A stretch of DNA of 64,000 bases from DASXVU01 sp963732855 (lineage in GTDB: Archaea; Thermoplasmatota; Thermoplasmata; Methanomassiliicoccales; UBA472), in NCBI GenBank assembly GCA_963732855.1, contig CAVTBB010000002.1, positions 1 to 64,000 on the forward strand, written 5' to 3'. Position numbers and translations under genes: made by a program. Numbering within the stretch: position 1 is the first letter of the stretch; each line of letters opens with the position of its first letter. Shown here in pieces: positions 36,423-46,029 of the stretch. The notes under the pieces were generated by a model that searched no databases, was not told where the DNA came from, and worked only from the letters and a program-made list of their open reading frames with translations.

Positions 36423-37871
36423 TCAGTTCCCCTTCACCGGCAGTGTGAAGTAGAACGTGGTGCCGACGCCAACCTCGGAGTCGAACCATATCCTGCCGCC
36501 GTGACGTTCGACCACCTTCTTGCATATCGCCAACCCGATGCCGGTGCCGGGGAAGGTCTCCCTGGCATGCAATCGCTGGAACATCTGGAACACCTTGGTC
36601 GAGTATTCCTGAGCAATCCCGATGCCGTTGTCCTTGACGGAGAACACCCATTCGTTGCCGCATAATTTCGCCGACACCTGCACCAAGGAGGTCTCGTCCC
36701 TGCGGAACTTGATGGCATTTCCTACGAGGTTCTCCATCAGCTGCACCATCTGATGATAATCAGCATACACCTCCGGCAGGTCACCGAACTTCACCTCTCC
36801 CCCGCTGATATCCATCGCCTCCTTCAGGTCCTTGAGCGCCGTGTCCATGACCTGCCCCATGTCCACTGTCCCGAACGGCGCCACCGAGGTCTCGACGCGT
36901 GAATATGTCAGTAGGTCGTCCACAAGTGAGTACATGCGTTTTGATCCGTCGACAGCGAATCCGATGAACTCCTTGGCTTGGTCGTCCAGCACCGAGCTGT
37001 AACGTCGCTGGAGCAGTTGTACGTATATGGTCACCATACGCAACGGTTCCTTCAGGTCATGCGATGCCACATAGGCGAACTGTTGCAGTTCCTTATTCGA
37101 GCGCACCAGGTCCTCGGCCTTCACCGCCAGTTCCCTCTCGATCGCCCTCTCCTCGGTGACGTCCATGGCTACCATGACGGCGCCGGTGATCTTTCCTTCA
37201 TCGTCCTTGATCGGTGCTGAGGATATCAGCAATGTACCCTTCGTCCCATCCATATGCTCGATATCGATGGTCTCGCCTACCACCATCTCCTCTCTCTGGA
37301 CCGAGCGAGCTAATGGCCATTCCTCCGGACGAAGTCCGGCCCCGGAGTCGGGCCGGAATCCATTACAAGATTGGGACTCAGCAATACCGCGCGCGATCGT
37401 GAACTTACCTCCCCAGATGGTGTCTATCTGGTCATTTGCCTCGACCAGTATGCCCTTCGAATCGCAAATGGCGACCCCGACCGGCAGCGTGTCCAATATC
37501 GCCCTCAGCCGGTTCCTTTCCTCAGACAGACGACGATTGGAAATGACCTGATAGTTGCCCAGTAGAGCAACCAACCATATCATCACGATGGAAAATGGTA
37601 GGTTGATCGCCAGGTTCGATGTTACCCCGGCCGGAGCCAGGGAAAAGGCGACCAGGCTGGCGGCGGTGGAGATCACGGCTATCAGGTAGATGTTCCAAGT
37701 CCTCTCGGTGAAGTAGCTCATTATCACCGGGATCGTGAAGAAGTACCCGATCATCATCTCCGGTGACCGTTCCAGGTCGATCACAGTGAGAGCAATAATA
37801 ACGACCAGCGACAGGTAAAGGAAAATCCTCGGGTCGTATTTCTTGACCTGTTCTTTCGTCGCTCGCACCAT
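36423..37871 (-). CDS. Membrane-bound PAS sensor histidine kinase
   Basis: A 482-residue kinase. Residues about 15-105 hold four membrane helices as sensor (IFLYLSLVVIIALTVI, MIGYFFTIPVIMSYF, IYLIAVISTAASLVAF, FSIVMIWLVALLGNY). A PAS domain follows (ILDTLPVGVAICDSKG). The dimerisation helix reads QFAYVASHDLKEPLRMV with the phospho-accepting His, and the ATP-binding domain carries LMENLVGNAIKFR (N box), VKDNGIGI (G1) and GTGIGLAI (G2). It would pass a signal to an unseen response regulator. First of three sensor kinases in a row on the minus strand. Confidence 0.9.
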   Translation of the reverse strand: MVRATKEQVKKYDPRIFLYLSLVVIIALTVIDLERSPEMMIGYFFTIPVIMSYFTERTWNIYLIAVISTAASLVAFSLAPAGVTSNLAINLPFSIVMIWLVALLGNYQVISNRRLSEERNRLRAILDTLPVGVAICDSKGILVEANDQIDTIWGGKFTIARGIAESQSCNGFRPDSGAGLRPEEWPLARSVQREEMVVGETIDIEHMDGTKGTLLISSAPIKDDEGKITGAVMVAMDVTEERAIERELAVKAEDLVRSNKELQQFAYVASHDLKEPLRMVTIYVQLLQRRYSSVLDDQAKEFIGFAVDGSKRMYSLVDDLLTYSRVETSVAPFGTVDMGQVMDTALKDLKEAMDISGGEVKFGDLPEVYADYHQMVQLMENLVGNAIKFRRDETSLVQVSAKLCGNEWVFSVKDNGIGIAQEYSTKVFQMFQRLHARETFPGTGIGLAICKKVVERHGGRIWFDSEVGVGTTFYFTLPVKGN

Positions 37872-37988
37872 TCTTGAGGAATAACGCGAATCATGGATAT
37901 TAAGCCGTATTTATGTATCCAACATCACAAGAGCCGATTTCCGTCCGACCGGCGGAAGAAGTCCCTCGGCCCTTTATTTCGACGCCGA

Positions 37989-40940
37989 TTACTCCACCCT
38001 GCCGCTATCTACCATCCGGTAGGATCCGCTTGGCACGAAGATCTCGAACCGAGCCCCTTTTCCGAACTCACCGGTCTCCCGGATCGACATATCGGTGATG
38101 GCCAGCATCTCTGAGACGTGGTGCAGGCCATGGCCCATGCGGTTCTTGTAGCCCCATTCGAAGATTGCCTTCTTGTCGCTGTCGGCAATGCCGACACCAT
38201 CATCTTCGAAAACCAGCGTGAGACCGTATGGGGCGTCCTGGTAACGGACCGAGATCTTGGTCACATGCTCGCCATGTTTGGCCGAGTTCTCGATGATGTT
38301 GCGGAAGCCCTTGGGCACCATGGGGTCGGCGAATATCTCTACTCCACAGATACCGCAGTCCAGTTGGATATCTCCCAGCTCCAGGCCGGAGCGGAATTCT
38401 TGGCTTTCCTGGTCCAACGAGAGCCACCTGGCCTCCTGCGAACCTATGATCTGGTACTCCTTGATGAAATCCATCTGGCCAGCGATGTCCACGGATAGCT
38501 GCGAAGCCTTGGACAGGTGAGACTTGAGCACCGGGTCAATGGCCTTTATCTCAGCCAATTGAAGGAAGCCTGACATGGCCGAGAGCCGGTTCTTCACATC
38601 GTGCCTGGTCAGATCGCCCATCAAGTTCAGCTTGCGGTTGGCGACGGCCATCTTCATCTCCGCCTGCTTGCGCTCGGTGATGTCCAGGACCACCTCCATG
38701 ATCTGTTTCGGGTTCCCCGAATCGTCGGTCAGCAGCGAGGCTACCAAATGACCCCACCAGGTGCTGCCGTCCTTACGGACCCAGTGGAGGTCGATGTTGG
38801 CGTTCTCCACATCATGTATCAGGAGTTCCCTGAGCGGTTCGGACTCCTCGGGCGAGGTCTTCGGAGTGATGAGATCGTAGATGTTCTTGCCTTTGAGCTC
38901 GTTCGATGAGTATCCCATCATGTTGGCGAACTGCTCGTTCGTGTCGATTATCTGACCGTCCAGTCCGGTTATTGTCATCGCCAGCTGGGTATTCTGGAAG
39001 AGCGTTCTGAACCGCCGTTCCGACTCGGCCACGATATCCTCCACCTCTTTCTTGGCCGTGATATCGCGCACCATTCCCAGCAGGTGCCGCTTGACGCCGT
39101 CCTGATCCTTAAGTACGGCCAAGGACAAGGCCCCGTACCATACGATGCCATCTTTGCGCTTGAAATAGGATTCGGTGTCTATGTTCTCCAGGTTCTTCAT
39201 CATGAGCCGCTTGACCGCATCGGTCCGTTTCACATCCACAGATGGCTCGGTCACATCCCTCATGTTGGCCCGCATCATTTCGTCCATGTCGTAGCCGAAC
39301 ATACCGCAGAAGACCTGGTTCGCCTCCTGGAAGTTACCTTCCAGATCGATTATGAACATTCCCAACGGCGAATTCTCGAACATGGCCCGGAACCGTCTTT
39401 CCGACATCTTCAGCGCTGCCTCGGCATTACGTCGTTCGGAGATGTTGCGGCTGACCCCCATGATCGATTCGAAGTTTCCGTCCGGGTCGTACAGGCCGCA
39501 CAAGGTCACCTCGGTCCATACCGTGCCTCCGTCCTTCGTCGGTTGCTCCACCTCCCGCCTGCCTTCCGGGAACCGCCCTGTCCGCTTCAGTACCTCCAGC
39601 CCTTCGGCTATGTACTGGCTCATACTCTGCGAGGATTCAGGGGTGAGGGCCTGGTCCAGATTCTGGTTCATCACTTCCTGGGGCGCGTAGCCGCGCAGTG
39701 CCTTCACCGATGGCGAGACATATGTGAACCGCCCAGTGGTATCCATGACCCAGATGACATCTTGCACGCTCTCGGCCAGCATCCGGAAACGCAGTTCGGA
39801 GCGGACCAGCTCCTCGTTGGATAATTCATGATTGGACTTCGATTCGATGTACGTGACCAGGCCCCCCACCTCGCCCGTGACATCGTGCCATGGTCGAACG
39901 TCATATTCGATGAATGCCGAGCGGTTCTCCAGCGGGAAATCTATCTCGCCCTTCTGGGTCTTGCCCATGAGGGCCCGGTCACAGATCGCCCCCCATTCCT
40001 CAGGAACCTGGGTGAACACCTCTTGAGGTGTCCGTCCGATGACGTCATGGTCATAGAGATCGAAATCGGTCAGGTACTGGTCGGAGACCATCAGGTAGCG
40101 CAGTTCGACATCCTGGATCGCCATGGCGTTGGGCGCGTGCCCGACGATGTACCGCACCATCTCCTCAGAGTGGCGCAGTTCGTCCTCCTTCTTTCTCCGT
40201 TCGGTTATGTCGCGACCGTTCATCACGACCTGGTTCGCGCCGACCTCGGTCGGCATGACCGTGATCGACGCATCGATCAACCGGTAGGCGCCGCACTTAT
40301 GCCGGAGGGATATCTCATAACGTTCCGTCCGTCCAGCGCGGATCGTCTGAACGACCTTGGCCAGGTTTTCCATCAGGTCCGGATGCGAATACGTCTGCAG
40401 GTTCGTCCCGATGACCTCGTCGACAGAATAGCCCAGTATCTTGGAAATGGAAGGCGAGACATACCGGAGGGTGCTGTTCCGGTCCATGACGCCGATGATG
40501 TCCATGGAGTTCTCGATCATAGCCCGGAACCGCCGCGCGTTGTGCGTCATGGCGTCCTCGGCCTGCCGTCGCCTGGACATCTGGATGAGCAGGTTCTTCA
40601 GTTCGGCGAATTGGGAGGAAGGTTCACCGCCCTTCTTCAAATAGAAATCCACGCCACTGTTCAAGGCCTCGATGGCCACCTCTTCCCTTCCACGGCCAGT
40701 GAATAGAACGAACGGCGTTACGTCACCCTTTGAACGGAGCGCCTTCAGAAACTCGACGCCATTCATGGCCGGCATCTGGTAATCGCAGATGACCGCGTCA
40801 TAGTCCCCGTCCATGACCCTGCGGATAGCTTCATCCACGGAGGTTGTCGTGTCCATGGTGAACTCGACTCCGTCCTCGATAAAGTCCTTGGCGAGCTCCA
40901 GCAACAGAGGCTCATCATCGATGTAGATCGTCCGGATCAT
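37989..40940 (-). CDS. Hybrid sensor: receiver domain, multiple PAS domains, kinase ATPase domain
   Basis: A 983-residue cytoplasmic protein. It begins with a receiver domain (MIRTIYIDDEPLLLELAKDF, phospho-acceptor in VICDYQMPAMNGVEFL, then TPFVLFTGRG). Five to six PAS/PAC units follow, each ending in a DITERK- or NISERR-type PAC tail (RDITERRKKEDEL, SRNISERRNAEAAL, VRDITAKKEVEDI, LDITERKQAEMKM). The histidine region reads LMGDLTRHDVKNRLSAMSGF, the H box of an archaeal kinase subgroup, and the ATPase core has NIIENSAKHGEH and FEDDGVGIADSDKKAIFEWG. Receiver-first multi-PAS kinases like this are frequent in methanogens. It lies 117 bases upstream of the membrane kinase. Confidence 0.9.
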   Translation of the reverse strand: MIRTIYIDDEPLLLELAKDFIEDGVEFTMDTTTSVDEAIRRVMDGDYDAVICDYQMPAMNGVEFLKALRSKGDVTPFVLFTGRGREEVAIEALNSGVDFYLKKGGEPSSQFAELKNLLIQMSRRRQAEDAMTHNARRFRAMIENSMDIIGVMDRNSTLRYVSPSISKILGYSVDEVIGTNLQTYSHPDLMENLAKVVQTIRAGRTERYEISLRHKCGAYRLIDASITVMPTEVGANQVVMNGRDITERRKKEDELRHSEEMVRYIVGHAPNAMAIQDVELRYLMVSDQYLTDFDLYDHDVIGRTPQEVFTQVPEEWGAICDRALMGKTQKGEIDFPLENRSAFIEYDVRPWHDVTGEVGGLVTYIESKSNHELSNEELVRSELRFRMLAESVQDVIWVMDTTGRFTYVSPSVKALRGYAPQEVMNQNLDQALTPESSQSMSQYIAEGLEVLKRTGRFPEGRREVEQPTKDGGTVWTEVTLCGLYDPDGNFESIMGVSRNISERRNAEAALKMSERRFRAMFENSPLGMFIIDLEGNFQEANQVFCGMFGYDMDEMMRANMRDVTEPSVDVKRTDAVKRLMMKNLENIDTESYFKRKDGIVWYGALSLAVLKDQDGVKRHLLGMVRDITAKKEVEDIVAESERRFRTLFQNTQLAMTITGLDGQIIDTNEQFANMMGYSSNELKGKNIYDLITPKTSPEESEPLRELLIHDVENANIDLHWVRKDGSTWWGHLVASLLTDDSGNPKQIMEVVLDITERKQAEMKMAVANRKLNLMGDLTRHDVKNRLSAMSGFLQLAEIKAIDPVLKSHLSKASQLSVDIAGQMDFIKEYQIIGSQEARWLSLDQESQEFRSGLELGDIQLDCGICGVEIFADPMVPKGFRNIIENSAKHGEHVTKISVRYQDAPYGLTLVFEDDGVGIADSDKKAIFEWGYKNRMGHGLHHVSEMLAITDMSIRETGEFGKGARFEIFVPSGSYRMVDSGRVE

Positions 40941-41021
40941 GAGTAGGCACCGCGATAGCTCGCGACCGCTACCTATCCGAATCTGCTATGGCCATAAAAT
41001 GTTAACTGCACATTAACAGCG

Positions 41022-41170
41022 TTAACTGGATGACTTAGAATTACGCCGACCAAAACCGAGCTTGATTTCCTTCTCGCGTTGGAATATCTCGATGCCGGCC
41101 GCGCAGACGAGGATCGGCCGCACCGTTCCATTGCCGTCCCTCATGATGCTCAAGATGATCCAGCCCGTTC
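41022..41170 (-). pseudogene. Possible leftover PAS/PAC tail
   Basis: Just downstream of the kinase at 41171, another frame reads WIILSIMRDGNGTVRPILVC then IEIFQREKEIKLGF. This resembles a PAC tail (x-RD-x-xG-x-v-x-x-Il-x-x-x-DITE-x-K-x-x-E-x-L). It is short, and the acidic DITE core is replaced by GIEI. It may be a fragment left from domain shuffling of the neighbouring multi-PAS genes. The evidence is weak. Confidence 0.3.
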
Positions 41171-43105
41171 CTAGTTGATGGGCTTCTTCGGTATCGTGAA
41201 GAAGAATGCCGCTCCCTTGCCTTCCTCGGATTCGACCCATATCCTTCCACCATGCCGTTCCACGATCTTCCTTACGACGGCAAGGCCCACCCCGGTTCCC
41301 TCGTATTGGTCGCGAGTGTGAAGCCTCTGGAACATATGGAAGATCTTATCGGCGTATTCCATATTTAGGCCGATGCCGTTGTCCTTGACCGAGAATATCC
41401 ATTCTCCATGCCCCGGTGTTGCGGATATCGAGATCTTGGGCCGTTCCTCGCCGTGGAACTTGACCGAGTTGCCGATCAAATTCTGCATCACCTGGATCAT
41501 CTGTGTCTCATCAGCTATGGCTGAGGGCAGGGGACCCACAATCGTCTCTGCCTGGTTCTCCTCGAGAGGTACCTTGAGCATGAAGAGCGCTTTCATGACC
41601 ACATCATTCATATCCACCAGGCCAATCCTCTCGTGACCCGTATCCAACCTGGAATACTCCAGCAGGTCGTCGATGAGCTCGCGCATCCTTTCACCTCCTG
41701 AGACCGCGTTTTGAATATATTCCAACGCCAACGGATCCAGATTGCCGGCGAACTTCCTCTCCAGCAATGACATGTAACTGACGACCATGCGGAGAGGTTC
41801 CTGGAGGTCGTGGGAGGCCACGTAGGCGAACTGTCTCAGCTCTTCATTGGAAAGCTTGAGGGCCTTCTCGGACTTCTTGCGCTCAGTGATGTCCACCGAG
41901 GTAGCGATCACGCGGTCATTCCCCAGTGGAACGAAAGTCATCAGATAATCCGTGCCATCGGAGTCATAGTGTGCCTCATCGGTGATTGGCTTTCCTAAGG
42001 CCTTCATCTTCCTTATCTGTTCCAAGGCCAGATCGGCACTTTCCGGGCTAAGGAACTCACTGTATCTTTTACCTCTTACATCTTCGATCGAACCAATGTC
42101 CCACAATCTGAGCCTGGCCGGATTGGCATCGATCAGGATCTGATCTATAATCTCCCCTCGTTCATCGAAGACTAAACGTCGAAGGGTCACCGGCCCCAGC
42201 GCGTTCTCGAATAGCCCCCGATACCTGGCCTCGCTCTCTACCAGTTCCTCCTCCGCCTTCTTTCTCTCGGTGATGTCTTGGCCCTGGGCGATCGTCATCA
42301 GGACACGGGCGGAACCTGGGACGTAGAGCGTCGCAGAGTTCCAAAGGGCAGTCCTCTGAGCGCCATCCTTGCGCCTTATAGGAATTTCGACCGAATCCCA
42401 ATGCTCACCGGTGCTGGTCCGCTCGATCATGGTCATGGACATCTCTCGGGTGTCATCAGGGAACAACATCTCAAGAGGCCCCCCGATCACCTCCGAGGCG
42501 CCATAGCCGGTAAGATGTTCGAACGCGTGATTGAACTTGGTGACCTTCAGGTCCGGGCCCCAGACAATGATAGGTGCATTGGCAAAATTGATCAAGGATT
42601 CCAGGGTGTCCTTGGCTTCCCTGAGTTCTTCGTCAGCTTTCCTTTGCTCGGTGATGTCCTCCCCGGAACTGACCATCCCTATGACATTCCCCATTTCATC
42701 CATAAGCACCGTGTTATGCCAGGAGATGAGGCGTTCCTGACCGTTGGCGGCGATTATCATGTTCTCATAATCTGTGATGAGGCCTGACCCCTGGGCAAGC
42801 TGCCGGAATGCCTCCCTTATCTCTGGCTGAAAACGCTTCGGGATAAAATCGAACCAGCACCTCCCAGTGGGTGGTTCCGCAAACCCGAGGAGCTCACACC
42901 CCTTCTTGTTCAGGACCTCGATCTTGCCGGTCCGGTCAAGGCCAAGGATGATGAAACCGGCTAGGTCCAGATACTTCTCGGCCCGATCGCGCTCGTATCG
43001 TAGATCGTCCCGCGCCCGCTTCAAGGGATCGGCATCCGTACTATATTCGACTGCATCCTTTCCAATTGACCGATGATCCGTTTCTTCCCGATCTGACCCT
43101 TCCAT
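41171..43105 (-). CDS. Cytoplasmic multi-PAS sensor histidine kinase
   Basis: A 644-residue kinase without membrane helices. Three to four PAS domains come first (LAGFIILGLDRTGKIEVLN, LINFANAPIIVWGPDLKVTK, and one starting GLFENALGPVTLRRLVFDE), each with a PAC tail ending in a DITEQRK- or DITERKK-type element. The dimerisation domain reads LRQFAYVASHDLQEPLRMVV with the phospho-accepting His, and the ATPase core has VMQNLIGNSVKFHGE, VKDNGIGLN and GTGVGLAV. Highly similar to the kinase domain at 36423-37871, so the two probably share a recent ancestor. Nearest response regulators lie about 17 kb away, so its partner is unknown. Confidence 0.9.
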   Translation of the reverse strand: MEGSDREETDHRSIGKDAVEYSTDADPLKRARDDLRYERDRAEKYLDLAGFIILGLDRTGKIEVLNKKGCELLGFAEPPTGRCWFDFIPKRFQPEIREAFRQLAQGSGLITDYENMIIAANGQERLISWHNTVLMDEMGNVIGMVSSGEDITEQRKADEELREAKDTLESLINFANAPIIVWGPDLKVTKFNHAFEHLTGYGASEVIGGPLEMLFPDDTREMSMTMIERTSTGEHWDSVEIPIRRKDGAQRTALWNSATLYVPGSARVLMTIAQGQDITERKKAEEELVESEARYRGLFENALGPVTLRRLVFDERGEIIDQILIDANPARLRLWDIGSIEDVRGKRYSEFLSPESADLALEQIRKMKALGKPITDEAHYDSDGTDYLMTFVPLGNDRVIATSVDITERKKSEKALKLSNEELRQFAYVASHDLQEPLRMVVSYMSLLERKFAGNLDPLALEYIQNAVSGGERMRELIDDLLEYSRLDTGHERIGLVDMNDVVMKALFMLKVPLEENQAETIVGPLPSAIADETQMIQVMQNLIGNSVKFHGEERPKISISATPGHGEWIFSVKDNGIGLNMEYADKIFHMFQRLHTRDQYEGTGVGLAVVRKIVERHGGRIWVESEEGKGAAFFFTIPKKPIN

Positions 43106-43337
43106 TATTTCACTCCCCCCCTTGGTGGCATGCTGGTAAACTTCGCCTTACCGACGCAATGGAAGGCCGATCTGATGTTCGATCCTGTCCAATAGTAAAC
43201 GAGCCTCTTCTGAAGTTTCGATGAATTACAACAGTTGATTTCCATATTTGATTGTTGCCGAGAACATCATATCGGGAATCGATTGAAAGAGATAACGCAC
43301 TTCCATTTCGACTCATTCTTACCGGAGCTAAAATTTC

Positions 43338-44450
43338 TCACGGTTCGCCGACCAGCTGATTGTATAGCCTTTCATGCTCGGACACCATCCTTTTCATCGT
43401 ATACTTCTTCTCCACGAGCTCCCGCCCCTTTACGCCGAACTCCTTAGCCAGCTTGGGATCTTCCACGAGCCGTAGGATAGCCTCCGCCAGCGGTCCAACG
43501 GACTTCACCGGGACAATTAGTCCTGATACGTTATGTACCACTGCCTCGGGATTGCCGCCGACATCACTGGCGACGCACGGTAGTGACACTGCCATGGCCG
43601 CTATCAGCACGTTGGAGAACCTCTCGTTCAGCGATGGAAGGACGAAGATATCGAACGACCTCATGACCTCGAAGCGATTGCGCGGGGACGTGAATATCTT
43701 GACTCGGTCCTCGATCTTCAGCTCTTTGACCAACGAGCGCAGGTTCGATTCCTCCGGACCCTCGCCTTGGATGACCAAGTAGACCTCTTTACCGGTCCTC
43801 CCAACGACATCGGCGAACGCTCTCACCAAGTATGAATGGCCATTTGCCTCCCGCAGGTCGGCGACGTTGCCTACGACGATCGCTCCGGAGGGAATGCCCA
43901 GTAAGTTCCTGAAGTCCTGACCGGAGGAGACCGCATCGACCTCCTCCGTATCGATGCCGGTATAGATGACCGATATCTTCTCCGCAGGTACATGCTCGAC
44001 AACCATGGTCAGGTTCTTGACCGTCTCCGAGTTGGCGATGATATGGTCGGTCATCGCGTTCCGAAGCCGGTCGCCCATCCTCAATTTCGGCTCTCGGGCC
44101 CAATGCCGGAGGTTCCTCCGCGACGTCATGAACACTTTGACCCGGGACAGCTTGCAGACCAATGGGTCGACGAAGTTCGGGCCATACTTCACCGAATGGA
44201 CGATGTCGAACCTGTTCCTCCGAATGAAACGGAATAACCTCAGGACGTGGTCTGGCCGGGATGGGCGGTTGGGGCGTTGGATGACCGTGGCTCCAGCCTT
44301 CCTCATCTCGTCTCCGGCCGGTCCCCAATCTTCCTCGCACCAGACCGTGATCTTAAACTGCTCAGGGTTCAGGTGCCTGACCAAATCGAGAAGATACTTC
44401 TCAGACCCGCCGGGCCTTAAGCAGACAATGATGTAGAGGATCTTGATCAT
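43338..44450 (-). CDS. GT4 family glycosyltransferase
   Basis: A 370-residue enzyme from the preferred start MIKILYIIVCLRPGGSEKYL; an ATG 27 bases upstream adds hydrophobic residues with no family match. It contains HSVKYGPNFVDPLVCKLSRV, KISVIYTGIDTEEVD at the start of the donor domain, VVGNVADLREANGHSYLVRA and the sugar-nucleotide motif FVLPSLNERFSNVLIAAMAV (one Glu kept; the second position is Ala). Complete. It stands apart from the main glycan locus, between sensor kinases and the methyltransferase. Confidence 0.88.
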   Translation of the reverse strand: MIKILYIIVCLRPGGSEKYLLDLVRHLNPEQFKITVWCEEDWGPAGDEMRKAGATVIQRPNRPSRPDHVLRLFRFIRRNRFDIVHSVKYGPNFVDPLVCKLSRVKVFMTSRRNLRHWAREPKLRMGDRLRNAMTDHIIANSETVKNLTMVVEHVPAEKISVIYTGIDTEEVDAVSSGQDFRNLLGIPSGAIVVGNVADLREANGHSYLVRAFADVVGRTGKEVYLVIQGEGPEESNLRSLVKELKIEDRVKIFTSPRNRFEVMRSFDIFVLPSLNERFSNVLIAAMAVSLPCVASDVGGNPEAVVHNVSGLIVPVKSVGPLAEAILRLVEDPKLAKEFGVKGRELVEKKYTMKRMVSEHERLYNQLVGEP

Positions 44451-44696
44451 AAGAGGACTGAAAAAGGGTATTGGCAAGGTGACTATTAAGCGTTACACCG
44501 GACCGAGGATCAGCGAATCGGTTCAAGGTGAAAAAGTCCCAATACTGCAAGATATCACAAATACCTCAAACGATGAAATGAATGGGATCGCCTAACCAGC
44601 CCGAAGATGAATGGCAGTTTGGAACCGGTTGAGAGAGATAGCGTTAGAGGTCAAACATTCTCAAGGAAGTGAAAATCCTTCACGGTGTTCCCTGGA

Positions 44697-44780
44697 ATGA
44701 ATGCTTTAAGCACGGCAGTGCTAGACCAGGCTCGCGTGGATCAAGCCCTGAACTTGATCGAGGAATCACTTGATAATTAA
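44697..44780 (+). CDS. Possible 27-residue small ORF
   Basis: A frame starting MNALSTAVLDQARVDQALN and ending EESLDN, with a helical, acidic composition like a real protein end. It has no obvious ribosome site and an upstream in-frame stop, so it may be the C-terminal scrap of a lost gene. It converges with the methyltransferase gene. Confidence 0.3.
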   Translation: MNALSTAVLDQARVDQALNLIEESLDN

Positions 44781-44796
44781 GCAAAACCTCCTAACT

Positions 44797-45816
44797 TCAC
44801 GGATGCACAGTTCTGACCATCGCCTTCACATTGACTGTTGGTGTTCTCGGCGCAAGCCCACATCCCGGCGAGAGCACGTCGACGCCGGCCCGAAGGCATG
44901 CCATGGATTCTTCTTCCACCTCACCCGGAGTCCCAAATAGCATTGACTCGGTGGGGCTGACGTTCCCTATCAGTGCCATCTCTCCGTCCAGAGCCTTCTT
45001 GACCTCGGCCAGGTCCATGCATTGATCGACGCTCAATCCGGTCGCTCCGGACCTTTTGATGGACTCGAGCAGCTTTCTCGTGTCGCCGCATATGTGCAGC
45101 ACCGACCGCGCCCCCCCGAAACGGGCCCTCAATGTCACACCGATTTCGTACGGAAGGGCAAACTCTTCGTATTGTGTCGAGCTGAGAATATCGCCGGTCG
45201 CGGTAGCGTCGATCAGCGTTATCACGTCAGCGCCGGCGTCGGTGGCCGCCACCACATACATCTGATCGAACTTCTCGGCCTTCCGTACCAGCATCCTGAC
45301 GAACGAAGGGTCCTTCACTATGTTCATCAAGGTCATCTCGATTCCAAGCATCTGGCATGCCAGCATGAATGGTGCCACGATGCCACAGATCACCGGCACC
45401 CCTTCCATCCTGGAGGAGAGCAGATCCACCGCGGAGAGCACCGCCTTGGTCGCATGACCGGATAGTGGTTCCACGATCTCCAGCATGTCCAATTTCTCCG
45501 GGTCTGAAAGAGCGGTATGCGAGATCGATGGTTGCCGGTCGACCCCTTCCCGCCCGGTCTGGGCGCCGAGCACGCTGGCTTCCGCCGTCACATCGAACGG
45601 GACCCGCACCCCCTCCAGTTGGGCGATATCATGGGCCGCCCTGCTCAGGCAGTACATCTTCTTCGCGTCCCGGAACGCGTCCGGCCAGAAACATCCGCTT
45701 CGCTCCATCAGCTCGACCGTGCCGGTCTGGAGCGGGCTGACGCAGGGGACCCGGTCCAAGGGGTCCATATCCAATGCCCGTAGCAGACGTGCCCTTTCGT
45801 TCAGCTCCGTTCTCAC
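44797..45816 (-). CDS. MtaA/CmuA-type methylcobamide methyltransferase
   Basis: A 339-residue protein of the uroporphyrinogen decarboxylase-like (URO-D) fold: a TIM barrel that takes a methyl group from a methylated corrinoid protein and hands it to a thiol such as coenzyme M. The start reads MRTELNERARLLRALDMDPL then DRVPCVSPLQTGT, standard for MtaA/MtbA/CmuA. The zinc site is visible as HIC at 241-243 with a third ligand likely C319 in PGCGL. ITLIDATATGDILS and GLSVDQCMDL are further family segments. No corrinoid protein or substrate-specific methyltransferase is adjacent, so substrate (methanol, methylamine or other) is unknown. Divergent from the gene at 46030. Confidence 0.85.
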   Translation of the reverse strand: MRTELNERARLLRALDMDPLDRVPCVSPLQTGTVELMERSGCFWPDAFRDAKKMYCLSRAAHDIAQLEGVRVPFDVTAEASVLGAQTGREGVDRQPSISHTALSDPEKLDMLEIVEPLSGHATKAVLSAVDLLSSRMEGVPVICGIVAPFMLACQMLGIEMTLMNIVKDPSFVRMLVRKAEKFDQMYVVAATDAGADVITLIDATATGDILSSTQYEEFALPYEIGVTLRARFGGARSVLHICGDTRKLLESIKRSGATGLSVDQCMDLAEVKKALDGEMALIGNVSPTESMLFGTPGEVEEESMACLRAGVDVLSPGCGLAPRTPTVNVKAMVRTVHP

Positions 45817-45991
45817 ATGATCTCCGTCTTCCTAGGTTGTGACTATGGCACAGGAGGTTCATCCGCTTTGCCCATCGCAAGGGATCGAAACTAGACTGAC
45901 CAAGGGTGTACGCAAGCGATATAGGCCGATATATCGTTGAGATCATCGCTCGGCCTGACCTTAGAAACGACTTTTGTAAATCACCTAAACA

Positions 45992-46004
45992 ACTATATTA
46001 TAAA
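45992..46004 (+). promoter_or_regulatory. TATA element of the 46030 gene
   Basis: ACTATATTATAAA lies centred about 32 bases before the ATG at 46030. It favours that start over the upstream in-frame one at 45937 and leaves at most a few untranslated bases. Confidence 0.6.
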
Positions 46005-46029
46005 CGAAAACGTTGGTCAAAAGATAAGA

